Shown here piece by piece: positions 1 to 7,256 of a DNA stretch of 64,000 bases; position 1 is the first letter of the stretch, and each line of letters starts with the position of its first letter. The position numbers and the translations under genes were made by a program. The notes below the pieces were generated by a model. That model was not told the origin of the DNA, made no database searches, and saw only the letters and a list, made by a program, of their open reading frames with translations. The stretch covers positions 1 through 64,000 of the forward strand of contig LZRT01000019.1 of NCBI GenBank assembly GCA_002159075.1, in the 5' to 3' direction. The DNA comes from Bacillus thermozeamaize (GTDB lineage: Bacteria; Bacillota; Bacilli; ZCTH02-B2).

Positions 1-241
1 GAAGAGGAAGGTCATGGTCAGTAAGGGCAAGCCACCCAAGTATACCTCTTTGAGGTGAATGTTGGGTTAGATTTTCAAATGAGTGATCTATTCCGTCTTC
101 GGTAAGATTTTTATATGGGTTGACACGGACCGACTTGGTTCCATTCATTCACGATGCGGCAGGCCAAAAACCATGGCCTTTCGCCAGAGAATGTGGTTTA
201 TTAAAGATACGCTTGTGGATTTCACGAAAGGGTGTGAATGG

Positions 242-604
242 ATGCCGTTCATCCGTACCATCTTCATCTACGCAGTCATGTTTGCCACGCTGATGATGAC
301 CGTGGGGGGCGGGGTGGGAGCCTTTATGGCCATGGCCGATCTGGTGTCTCCCCCAGCTTACTACCAAAGCTTCCAGGATTATAAACAGATGCGGCAACAT
401 GAAGCGGAAAGCAAGGATACAACAGGGAAACCGGCCCAGCTCAGCGAAGAAGAATTGAAAAAAGAGTATGAGGAGATGATCGCCGCCGAACAAGCCCGCA
501 TCCGGCAGTCCGCGATCAACAGTTTGATCAAAAGCCTCGGTTGGATCCTCATTCCATTCCCCGTCTTTTTATATATGCAGCGGTTGCAGCGCGCTCGCGA
601 ATAG
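242..604 (+). CDS. small two-segment membrane protein of unknown function
   Basis: I do not recognise this protein. It has about 120 residues: a hydrophobic segment near residues 5-30 (rich in Val, Met, Phe, Ala, Gly), a charged Glu/Lys/Gln-rich middle that is probably helical, and a second hydrophobic stretch at the C-terminus (GWILIPFPVFLYMQ). I chose the ATG at 242 because GAAAGGG lies about 9 bases upstream. In-frame ATGs at 173 and 83 would lengthen it but have weaker ribosome sites. A strong terminator follows at 633-664, so the gene ends its transcript. Residues 1-240 of the window contain nothing else I can support. Confidence 0.6.
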   Translation: MPFIRTIFIYAVMFATLMMTVGGGVGAFMAMADLVSPPAYYQSFQDYKQMRQHEAESKDTTGKPAQLSEEELKKEYEEMIAAEQARIRQSAINSLIKSLGWILIPFPVFLYMQRLQRARE

Positions 605-632
605 CTGACCGCATCCATCAGCAAAGATACGC

Positions 633-664
633 AAGCCGGCAGGAAGCTTCCTGCGGCTTTTTTA
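633..664 (+). terminator. intrinsic terminator after the small membrane protein gene
   Basis: A GC-rich stem (AAGCC, one unpaired G, GCAGGA; loop AGCT; TCCTGC, GGCTT) is followed by a T run and a second T-rich stretch. It sits 29 bases after the stop codon. Confidence 0.85.
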
Positions 665-767
665 TTTTTGGTTTGGCAAACATGAATGCATCGCCCTGCC
701 AAACTGCCCTGCCAGCATTAAGAAGAAATTCATATACTGCAGCAAACCATCGAAAGAGGTGATGTGA

Positions 768-1019
768 ATGTCTCAACGTGATCGACGAAGACGATTCGAT
801 GTCGTCGTCATTCGTTTCGAGAGAAGGCAGGGGCGGAGAAGAATCACGGCCGTTCGCGTGATTGGCAGCGCCCGGCCTTGCCAGCGCTTCTTGGTCGTCG
901 GAGAGCGTGTTGGGCCAGCATCCCGCTGTTTGCTGAGAAACGGATTCCGTCTCGTCCGTGTGCGGGGTAATGTCCTCGTCTTCGTGCGTGTCCGCAGACG
1001 CGATCGCGGATCTTGTTAA
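768..1019 (+). CDS. doubtful Arg-rich 83-residue ORF
   Basis: The start has an excellent ribosome site (GAAAGAGGTGATGTGA just before ATG). The product is Arg/Val-rich and low in complexity (MSQRDRRRRFDVVVIRFERR at the N-terminus) and resembles nothing I know. The minus strand of the same stretch is also open and low in complexity, so the composition may be a side effect of a repetitive region. The stop is about 90 bases before the IS insertion, so the ORF is not broken by it. Reality is uncertain. Confidence 0.3.
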   Translation: MSQRDRRRRFDVVVIRFERRQGRRRITAVRVIGSARPCQRFLVVGERVGPASRCLLRNGFRLVRVRGNVLVFVRVRRRDRGSC

Positions 1020-2566
1020 AATACACGCTGCGTCAGCCGTTCTCTCATGATCGTTACGCCCATCCGGACAGGGTGGGCGTAAGGGTTCAACAGCAAACAT
1101 GCGAAAATCCTTGAACAGACGTTCAAGGATTCAGATTGATGACAAACACCATTGCTCCATCCACCAGAAAGGGGAAATCTGTTCAATTTGAAGTGAAAAA
1201 ATAAACATTGACCCTTTGTGCCACCTGACCTCCATAGCCAGGTGGCCAATTTTTTCAGATTCATGGCAGCAAAAGTAAGCATCGCCTGCATGGACACCTT
1301 CTCTAAGCCACGTAAGGTTGTCCATCGCATGCCATGCTTCTCCTTTGCGTCTGCAAATACCCGTTCGATCGTTTCCTTCCGCATCGCATACAGTCGTTTG
1401 TTTTCTTCTGTATGCCTTAAGTGATCCGCTTCTTCCACATACTTCGCCCAAATATGCCGGCTGATGCGTTTGGTAAAATCCTTGCTCTGGGTACACCGGG
1501 AAAGCAACGGACAGTGCTTGCACTTGTCGGGGTTGGACCGATACATCCGGTACCCTTCCCGTGTGGTGGTTTCATACTCCAGCACTTCGTTTTGCGGACA
1601 AATGTAACAGTCGTAGTATTCATCATAGACATACTCATGTTTGCGCAAAAAACCGTCTTTCGTATGGGGTCTGGTGTAAGGCATCACCGGACGAATGTTA
1701 GCATCGAGACACAATTTAGCGATATACGGGGTTTTATACCCGGCATCCACAGCGATCGCCCTTGGAGGACCGAATCTCTGAGTGACTTTGGTGAATACCT
1801 CATCAAACACCTGGCTGTCATGCACATGTGCCGGTGTCACCAGCGCTCCCAACACAAAGCCGTGCCGGTCACACGCCGTATGAAACGAATAGGCAAAAAC
1901 CCTTTCTTTTTCGCTTTTGACAAAGAGCCCGCTTTCAGGGTCGGTGGTGCTGATTTTCACCTCCTTGACCGCGGACTGATACTTTTTTGGCAAGGGTTTT
2001 TTCCCGTGTGCCATCCGGTCCTGGTTGATTTCTTCCTCCAGTTGTTCCTGGTACTTTTTGCTTTCTTCCTGGATGAAGGTTTTGGTGTACTTATGTTTAT
2101 TTGCACTGGCCTTGACATGGGTGGAGTCGATAAATAACACTTCTGGGTCTACAAATCCATGATGAACGGCTTCTTCCAGGATGCGTTGGAAGATGGTTTC
2201 AAACAAATTGGTGCCGCGGAATCGGCGAACATAGTTTTTCCCGAAGGTCGAAAAATGAGGGATGGGCTGGGTGAAGTCATAGCCGATAAACCAACGATAG
2301 GCGACGTTGGTCTCGATTTCTTTGATGGTTTGGCGCATGGAACGAATGCCAAAGAGGTACTGGATCAAGACGATTTTGATTAAGACGACTGGGTCAATGC
2401 TGGGTCGTCCTGTATCTTTGCTGTATTTATCTTGAACAAGGTCGTAGATGAAGCTAAAGTCAATGGCTTGGTCGATTTTCCGAAGCAAGTGGTCTTTGGG
2501 GACTAATTGATCTAATGAGAAGAAGGAAACTTGATAACGTCCTTCATGGTGATTTTTTCTCAGCAT
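1016..2566 (-). CDS. IS1182-family DDE transposase with read-through C-terminus
   Basis: This transposase catalyses movement of the surrounding IS. The N-terminal DUF772-like part is followed by a DDE domain. Candidate catalytic residues are Asp in FIDSTHVKA (near residue 147), Asp in AVDAGYKT (near 274), and Glu in ETIERVFADAKEKHG. A cysteine cluster (CPQNE..CKHCPLLSRC) lies between the last two. The ATG at 2566 follows GAGGTGAGG; a GTG nine bases upstream is less likely. The reading frame has no stop inside the element: it runs through the terminal repeat and the 26-bp duplication, and stops at 1016. About 38 C-terminal residues are therefore encoded by host DNA. Catalytic motifs are intact, so it may still be active. 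Confidence 0.9.
   Translation of the reverse strand: MLRKNHHEGRYQVSFFSLDQLVPKDHLLRKIDQAIDFSFIYDLVQDKYSKDTGRPSIDPVVLIKIVLIQYLFGIRSMRQTIKEIETNVAYRWFIGYDFTQPIPHFSTFGKNYVRRFRGTNLFETIFQRILEEAVHHGFVDPEVLFIDSTHVKASANKHKYTKTFIQEESKKYQEQLEEEINQDRMAHGKKPLPKKYQSAVKEVKISTTDPESGLFVKSEKERVFAYSFHTACDRHGFVLGALVTPAHVHDSQVFDEVFTKVTQRFGPPRAIAVDAGYKTPYIAKLCLDANIRPVMPYTRPHTKDGFLRKHEYVYDEYYDCYICPQNEVLEYETTTREGYRMYRSNPDKCKHCPLLSRCTQSKDFTKRISRHIWAKYVEEADHLRHTEENKRLYAMRKETIERVFADAKEKHGMRWTTLRGLEKVSMQAMLTFAAMNLKKLATWLWRSGGTKGQCLFFHFKLNRFPLSGGWSNGVCHQSESLNVCSRIFACLLLNPYAHPVRMGVTIMRERLTQRVF
1106..1131. repeat. left copy of a 26-bp palindromic direct repeat flanking the IS
   Basis: Two 11-base arms (AATCCTTGAAC / GTTCAAGGATT) surround a 4-base AGAC loop. 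The copy is identical to 2655-2680 and abuts the IS inverted repeat exactly. It is best read as a target-site duplication of a pre-existing stem-loop. Confidence 0.85.
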
Positions 2567-2654
2567 AAACCTCACCTCGATGGATTTCTCCTGTTAAAAT
2601 TCGACAAAAAAAGCCTGTAGACCTGCTCCATCTTGGAGCTTTGTCTACAGGCTG
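1132..2654 (-). mobile_element. IS1182-family insertion sequence
   Basis: The element is 1523 bp. Its termini form imperfect inverted repeats: CAGATTGATGACAAA at the left and CAGCCTGTAGACAAA (reverse complement of the right end), 11 of 15 identical. Outside both ends stand perfect 26-bp palindromic repeats. The single gene is a DDE transposase of the IS1182 type. Long and variable target duplications are known for this family. The likely original target is the terminator-like hairpin downstream of the DUF1129-type gene. Confidence 0.85.
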
Positions 2655-2680
2655 AATCCTTGAACAGACGTTCAAGGATT
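2655..2680. repeat. right copy of the 26-bp palindromic direct repeat
   Basis: This copy is identical to 1106-1131 and starts directly after the CTG end of the IS. A further partial copy of one arm (CGTTCAAGGA) occurs at 2686-2695. Without the IS, this hairpin would lie about 80 bases beyond the stop of the 2761-3459 gene and be followed by TTTTCGC on the minus strand, as expected for its terminator. Confidence 0.85.
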
Positions 2681-2760
2681 TCCGTCGTTCAAGGACTTTT
2701 TACCGCAACCTCTTTTGTATCGCGCAAACGTCACAAAGGACAAGCTTCCGTGCGCCACCG

Positions 2761-3459
2761 CTAAAATATCTCGACATGTTTAAACACGCCGTTGAACACC
2801 AGGCGGTGAACCAACCAAAGGGCCGCCCCAATCCCCAAACTCATCCAAGCCGGAATGGGAAGCATGGGCACCGCATCTTTGAGGATCAAGTGCCAAAGCA
2901 GGAAACCGCCCACGCTGATCACCTGCAACAGCAATATCCACCCAACTTTCGCCCCGATCCCTTTGAACGTGGTTTTCCGCATGAAAAACATCATGCCTTC
3001 AATCAACAACGGCCCCAAGGCGGCAATGACGAACCAATCCGCCTTAAATCCTTCCGGAACAGGCACGCCGTAAAAACGGTTCAACAACGGATACACTATC
3101 AAACGAAACAAAGCGTCCAAGAGAAAGCCTACATACAGCACGGTGCTGAAAATAAACGCAAAACGGGGAAAATGAAAGAGCGGTTGCCTGTCCAACGTCT
3201 GGATTACTTCTTTGCAGTAACTTTCCGGGTCGTCGCCAAACACATCTTGTGCCGTGCGCCCCTCCCGCTGGGCGATCAACAAATGATCCAGCATCTCCAG
3301 CAAAAGCTCCTCCACTTTCCGCTGTTCGACGGGACTCATCCGCAAGTACACCAGCATCTCTTCATAGTACTTGCGGTTTTCCTCGTTCAACTGCAGGCGC
3401 CGTTCATTGTTCAGTTCCACCATTTCTTCCACTGTCATGCGGCGGGTTCCTTGGTTCAT
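2761..3459 (-). CDS. DUF1129-type membrane protein, PadR partner
   Basis: The soluble N-terminal half (residues about 1-85) resembles the DUF1129/HAAS proteins that accompany PadR regulators: it carries NEENRKYYEEML and GRTAQDVFGDDPESY. Four hydrophobic segments follow in the C-terminal half. The ATG at 3459 overlaps the stop of the padR gene as ATGA, and GGAGAGG lies before it, so translation is coupled. Longer in-frame starts would run into padR and are unlikely. The family is usually linked to envelope or permease control, but the biochemical role is unknown. The IS inserted downstream may have replaced its terminator. Confidence 0.75.
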   Translation of the reverse strand: MNQGTRRMTVEEMVELNNERRLQLNEENRKYYEEMLVYLRMSPVEQRKVEELLLEMLDHLLIAQREGRTAQDVFGDDPESYCKEVIQTLDRQPLFHFPRFAFIFSTVLYVGFLLDALFRLIVYPLLNRFYGVPVPEGFKADWFVIAALGPLLIEGMMFFMRKTTFKGIGAKVGWILLLQVISVGGFLLWHLILKDAVPMLPIPAWMSLGIGAALWLVHRLVFNGVFKHVEIF

Positions 3460-3797
3460 CGTCCATCCTCTCCTTGCTGCAAAATGCGATCGACGGCCGC
3501 CTTCAACTCCATCCACTCACGGCGAAACACGTCCAGCGCTTGATGTCCTTCTTCCGTCAAACGGTAATACTTCCTCGGCGGGCCGCTGGGCGATTCTTTC
3601 AGCTTTCCGACGATCAAATTTTCTTTTTGCAACCGCAAAAGCACCGGATAAATACTGCCTTCGCTAACAAAGGTCAGCCCATATTCGGACAACCGGACGC
3701 TCAATTCATACCCGTATATTTCTTCCTGCCGCATCACCGCCAAAATGCACCCTTCCAACACACCCTTCAACAACTGGCTTTTGCTTTTCGACGCCAC
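3456..3797 (-). CDS. PadR-family transcriptional regulator
   Basis: The 113-residue protein has the PadR winged-helix fold: SQLLKGVLEGCILAVM at the N-terminus, then IYGYELSVRLSE, then the wing SEGSIYPVLLRLQKENLI and RKYYRLTEEG. A C-terminal helix for dimerisation follows. The start is a GTG; no ATG is available near the expected N-terminus. The gene is translationally coupled to the downstream membrane protein. PadR proteins commonly repress their own operon, and an inverted repeat upstream of the promoter (3866-3888) is a candidate operator. Confidence 0.9.
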   Translation of the reverse strand: MASKSKSQLLKGVLEGCILAVMRQEEIYGYELSVRLSEYGLTFVSEGSIYPVLLRLQKENLIVGKLKESPSGPPRKYYRLTEEGHQALDVFRREWMELKAAVDRILQQGEDGR

Positions 3798-3828
3798 GTT
3801 CGTTCACCACGCAATCCCCTTCTTCCCC

Positions 3829-3888
3829 AGTATATTGCATTGCAAGATAGATGGGTCAAGAATTTGCTACCTTGTTATGTAAGGTAGC
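3829..3888 (-). promoter_or_regulatory. candidate padR promoter with upstream inverted repeat
   Basis: On the minus strand, TTGACC (3854-3859) and TATACT (3829-3834) are 19 bases apart; a weaker AATATA gives 17. Just upstream lies a perfect inverted repeat, GCTACCTT-7 bases-AAGGTAGC (3866-3888). It could be a PadR operator. Read on the plus strand it also resembles a weak terminator, but no plus-strand gene precedes it. Confidence 0.45.
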
Positions 3889-4003
3889 AGTTTTATTATA
3901 CATCAATCTCGCGCCGTTGGGAAGCGGCAACCCTTAAAACGGTCCATGTTTCCTTCCGGAACGCCGCCATTTGCGCAATATCCTAATAATCCAATTATAA
4001 TAC

Positions 4004-4032
4004 TTGAAAATACTAGGGAATAAAGATATATT
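4004..4032 (+). promoter_or_regulatory. sigma-A promoter of the OsmC operon
   Basis: TTGAAA and TATATT are separated by exactly 17 bases. Transcription would start near 4040, leaving a leader of about 115 bases before the osmC-like start codon. Confidence 0.65.
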
Positions 4033-4068
4033 GTTTTTAACTTACGAAAGCAAGGATTCCGACCGGAA

Positions 4069-4104
4069 CGCCGGAGGTCCTCAAGGACTTCCGGCGTTTT
4101 TTTT
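4069..4104 (+). terminator. intrinsic terminator inside the leader of the OsmC operon
   Basis: A 12-base stem with one G-T wobble (CGCCGGAGGTCC / GGACTTCCGGCG), loop TCAA, is followed by eight T. It lies between the promoter at 4004-4032 and the first gene at 4158, so it can act as an attenuator. An upstream CCGG-AACG-CCGG pairing could compete with its 5' arm. Confidence 0.85.
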
Positions 4105-4157
4105 ATAATTATGCGAATTATAATTCTATGAATCATAAAAGGAGGTACGGATGCAAC

Positions 4158-4724
4158 ATGAGCGGATTACAAGAGTATCTGTCCGAGAAAAAGCAAGCCT
4201 TGCAAGCACGACGGGAAAAAATCATCGCCAATGGCGCGGAACCTTTCACCATCAGCGCCCACGTCAAGGCGGAAGGAAGGTGCGGTGTCCGGCGAATCCG
4301 CATTCGCGATTTCCAAATCATCAGCGACAGTGACACTGATTTTGCCGGATACAACCTCGGCCCTTCGTCTCCAGAGATTCAACTTGGGGTTCTGGGAAGC
4401 TGCCTGACCCACATCTTTCTCATCCAGGCATCCGACCGCGGCATACCGCTGGACAGCTTGGAAGTTGAAGTGACCGGCCAGCTTGACCCGCGGGCGAACC
4501 ATCCCGGTTATGAACATGTTCCCGTTTATCCGCACAACATCCATTACACCGTCCGGATCGCATCGCCCGCCGACGACGCGGCGTTACGGGAGTTGCACGC
4601 GGCCGTCGAACGCACCTGCCCTATCTTGAATCTGCTGGCCAAGCCGCAGCAGATCAGCGGCACCCTGGTGCACATCTCCGACGGCAAGGAGGCCGTGTCA
4701 AACCCGCCTTCCGACGGCAGATAG
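4158..4724 (+). CDS. OsmC/Ohr-family protein
   Basis: OsmC-family proteins are small thiol peroxidases or sulfur-handling proteins in the cytoplasm. The 188-residue product shows the family pattern: a first conserved Cys in GVLGSCLTHIFLIQA and a second in AAVERTCPILNLL, with a beta-rich N-terminus. GGAGGT lies 11 bases before the ATG at 4158. A nearer ATG at 4151 opens only a 60-codon ORF in another frame. It is the first gene of a set with a luciferase-like monooxygenase and a substrate-binding lipoprotein, which suggests organosulfur uptake rather than general peroxide defence. Confidence 0.8.
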   Translation: MSGLQEYLSEKKQALQARREKIIANGAEPFTISAHVKAEGRCGVRRIRIRDFQIISDSDTDFAGYNLGPSSPEIQLGVLGSCLTHIFLIQASDRGIPLDSLEVEVTGQLDPRANHPGYEHVPVYPHNIHYTVRIASPADDAALRELHAAVERTCPILNLLAKPQQISGTLVHISDGKEAVSNPPSDGR

Positions 4725-4801
4725 GGAGGCCCGCGGGCCGGTAGAACCCGTTTCTGTAAAAAAATTCAATGTTTATTTCCGCGAATGGAGGATGGAACAA
4801 C

Positions 4802-5797
4802 ATGCGATTCTCGCTGTTTTACAACTGCGATATAACCCCTGACACATCCGTGAATGATCTGTACCAGGAAATTGAAACCCAGGCGATTTTGGCGGATCGG
4901 CTTGGGTTTGATGCCATTTATCTGGCAGAGCATCATTTCAAGGTGTACGGCCGTCAACCGGCACCATTGCTCAGCTTAGCCCGGCTCAGCGGACTGACCC
5001 AACACATCGGCCTTGGCACGGCTGTGGTCGAAGCGCCTTTCTATCAGCCGTTGCGACTGGCCGAAGACGCGGCGCTGCTGGACGTCCTGTCGGGCGGCCG
5101 GTTGAGACTGGGCGTCGGCTCCGGCACCAGAACGAAAGCAGCCGAATTCGCCAAATTCAGAATCTCCATGGAAGAGAAGTCCAGGCGCACGCTGGAAACG
5201 GTGGAAATCCTGAGACAAGCGTTTGATGAAGGCGTGGTTCATTTCAGCGGGGATTATTACGAGTTCACAGAGGTCGAGATCTCTCCTTCCCCGATCCAGC
5301 ATGCCACTGACCTCATCTGGTTGGCGGCCAGCGACTCAACGGCTGAGCTGGCGGGCCATCATGGCTTCGGTTTGCTCATCCCGCGGGTAGGCAATCCTGA
5401 ACGCCATCTCGAATGGATCCAACGCTATCGCGAAGCCTCCCGCAACGGGCCTGGCCGGGTGGCTCAATTGCGCTTTGTCTTTGTTGCGGAAACCACGCAA
5501 GAGGCAGAAAAACGAACCCGGCAGACCTTCGCCCGGTACGCGCAATACGAATGCGGCGTCAACTGGGACGGCCGAACCGGCACGCGCGAATACAGGGAAC
5601 TGATGAAGCAAATGAACATGATCATCGGCTCGCCGGAAAACGTAATCGAACAATTGCTGGAATGGCAAGACGAGTTCGGTTTCGACGAGATCATTTGCCA
5701 AGTGCATGCAGCAGGCAGCGATCACGGCGCATCGTTGCAAGCCATTGAACTGCTCGCACGCGAGGTTATGCCACGCTTACAGACAAAGGAGGCTTAA
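4802..5797 (+). CDS. luciferase-like flavin-dependent monooxygenase
   Basis: This is a TIM-barrel monooxygenase of the bacterial luciferase superfamily, 331 residues, using reduced flavin and O2. Supporting segments are GFDAIYLAEHHF near residue 40, LGTAVVEAPFYQPLRLAEDAALLD near 75, and LSGGRLRLGVGSG near 100. The ATG at 4802 has GGAGG upstream and starts the conserved first strand MRFSLFYNC. It lies between an OsmC gene and a NMT1/SsuA-like binding protein, as in sulfonate or sulfone utilisation loci. The substrate cannot be read from the sequence. Confidence 0.8.
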   Translation: MRFSLFYNCDITPDTSVNDLYQEIETQAILADRLGFDAIYLAEHHFKVYGRQPAPLLSLARLSGLTQHIGLGTAVVEAPFYQPLRLAEDAALLDVLSGGRLRLGVGSGTRTKAAEFAKFRISMEEKSRRTLETVEILRQAFDEGVVHFSGDYYEFTEVEISPSPIQHATDLIWLAASDSTAELAGHHGFGLLIPRVGNPERHLEWIQRYREASRNGPGRVAQLRFVFVAETTQEAEKRTRQTFARYAQYECGVNWDGRTGTREYRELMKQMNMIIGSPENVIEQLLEWQDEFGFDEIICQVHAAGSDHGASLQAIELLAREVMPRLQTKEA

Positions 5798-5801
5798 ATG
5801 T

Positions 5802-6866
5802 ATGAAGAAAAAACCGCATCCAAGCACTTCGTTGATCCGGCTGCTCATCTTTGCAATAGGTATGTTTGTCCTGGCAGGATTGCTGACGGCATGCGGCAGC
5901 GGCAGTTCTTCACAAGATACGGCCGTTTCATCGGCACCGGAATCCAAGACGTCAGAATCCAAGACGCCGGAATCCAAGAAGCTTCCGAAGACGATTCGGA
6001 TCGGTTTCCAACCGCCTTACGTTCCCATTTACGTCTTGAAAGATCAAAAGCTGTTCGAGAAAACGTTTGGCGATCAAGTCCCCAATATCGAATTCAAAAG
6101 ATTTCTGTCGCTCGCACCCATTACCGAAGCGCTGTCCAGCGGCGCCATCGATTTGGCGATCGGGGGAACGCCGGTGACCGCCGTGGCTACGGATCAGCCC
6201 ATACGCATTTTGGCGCTAACCGAACGCAGCCCCAAAACCCATGCCATCTTGGTACGGCCCGACTCGAAAACAAAAAGCATCAATGATTTAAAAGGAAAGA
6301 AGATCGGCACCCCTTCCGGCAATGCCTACTTTTTTCCTCAAAAAGTGCTCCAAAGCGCCAACATCAAAGACTCTGAGGTCAATTGGGTGAAAATCGAAAA
6401 CGATGTCGGCCGCTCCGCGTTACTCAGCGGCTCCATCGACGCTTGGGTGACATGGGACCCCTTCTATGCCAGCGCTGAAATCACCAAAGAGGCCGTGCCA
6501 TTGGTAGACGGCGAGAAATATCATCCCAATTACGTTGTCTTGATGGGCAACGCCGAGTTCGTCGAGGCTTATCCGGAAGTCATCGCGCAATTCATTCAAG
6601 CCTACCAGCAAGCGCTCACTTGGGTCCAAGACCACCCTGCCGATGCGGTGCAAATTTTTGCGGAAGCAAACCAAGTCAGCCAGGAAATCGCGGAATTGAC
6701 CATGAGCCGTCGCACCTATCTTCTCAAGTCGCCCGACGACGAAGAATTCGTCAACAATTCCATTGAACAAGGAAAATTTTTCGTACAGGTGGGAGTAACG
6801 AAGAAAGAACCGGACTGGGACACTGTCATCGTGCCAGAGATTGCAAAATCGGTTCTTGGCCAGTAA
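5802..6866 (+). CDS. ABC transporter substrate-binding lipoprotein, SsuA/TauA/NMT1-like
   Basis: The 354-residue protein begins with a lipoprotein signal (KKK, hydrophobic core, LLTACGSG), so it is anchored outside the membrane. A Ser/Glu/Lys spacer precedes the binding domain, which opens with TIRIGFQPPYVPIYVLKDQKLFEK and continues with SGAIDLAIGGTPV, DLKGKKIGTPSGNAYFF and DAWVTWDPFY. These are typical of aliphatic sulfonate, taurine or nitrate binding proteins. It starts 4 bases after the monooxygenase stop with AAAGGAGG. No permease or ATPase gene is adjacent, so partners must be elsewhere. A strong terminator follows. Confidence 0.85.
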   Translation: MKKKPHPSTSLIRLLIFAIGMFVLAGLLTACGSGSSSQDTAVSSAPESKTSESKTPESKKLPKTIRIGFQPPYVPIYVLKDQKLFEKTFGDQVPNIEFKRFLSLAPITEALSSGAIDLAIGGTPVTAVATDQPIRILALTERSPKTHAILVRPDSKTKSINDLKGKKIGTPSGNAYFFPQKVLQSANIKDSEVNWVKIENDVGRSALLSGSIDAWVTWDPFYASAEITKEAVPLVDGEKYHPNYVVLMGNAEFVEAYPEVIAQFIQAYQQALTWVQDHPADAVQIFAEANQVSQEIAELTMSRRTYLLKSPDDEEFVNNSIEQGKFFVQVGVTKKEPDWDTVIVPEIAKSVLGQ

Positions 6867-6923
6867 CACCATTTGCATCATCGGCCGAACCGCGTGAAAT
6901 GGGGTGGCTTCATGCCACCCCTC

Positions 6924-6968
6924 AGCCTGCAGACAACTCTCTCGCGGAGAGATCTGCAGGCTTTTTTT
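6924..6968 (+). terminator. intrinsic terminator of the OsmC-monooxygenase-binding protein operon
   Basis: AGCCTGCAGA pairs with TCTGCAGGCT around an inner CTCTC/GAGAG stem and is followed by seven T. It starts 58 bases after the stop. Confidence 0.9.
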
Positions 6969-7122
6969 GCGGAAAACACCCGTTGGCCATTTCGCCTCAT
7001 CAACGATTTGATGATTTGATTTAAAGATAAAGGCTGTGACGGCATTGACCAAACGCGACGGCCGACCCAGCTGGCTAGAAAAAGGGCCAGGCAAGGATGC
7101 TTCCTTTTGCTGCCAGGCGTCT

Positions 7123-7184
7123 GAAAAAAATCGGCCACCTGACCATGGAGGCCAGGTGGCTCGAAGGGCCGATGTGTTTTTTTT
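7123..7184. terminator. bidirectional terminator between convergent transcripts
   Basis: GCCACCTGACC pairs with GGCCAGGTGGC, extended by outer ATCGGCC/GGCCGAT. T runs lie on both sides: TTTTTTT on the minus strand (7123-7130) and eight T on the plus strand. It serves the VOC gene on the minus strand and backs up the plus-strand operon. The rest of 6969-7256 shows no gene. Confidence 0.85.
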
Positions 7185-7256
7185 CATGACAATCATGGAT
7201 TCGACAATGGATACGGCAACGATCGATGGCGGTTTCTGTTTCGATGAAACCATCGA

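Noticed and set aside
618-1100. Long minus-strand frame opposite the Arg-rich ORF
   Set aside because: No ribosome site, low-complexity composition, and it runs back through the terminator at 633-664.
4128-4157. In-frame upstream start for the OsmC gene at 4128
   Set aside because: The GGAGGT site lies downstream of that start; the ATG at 4158 fits it.
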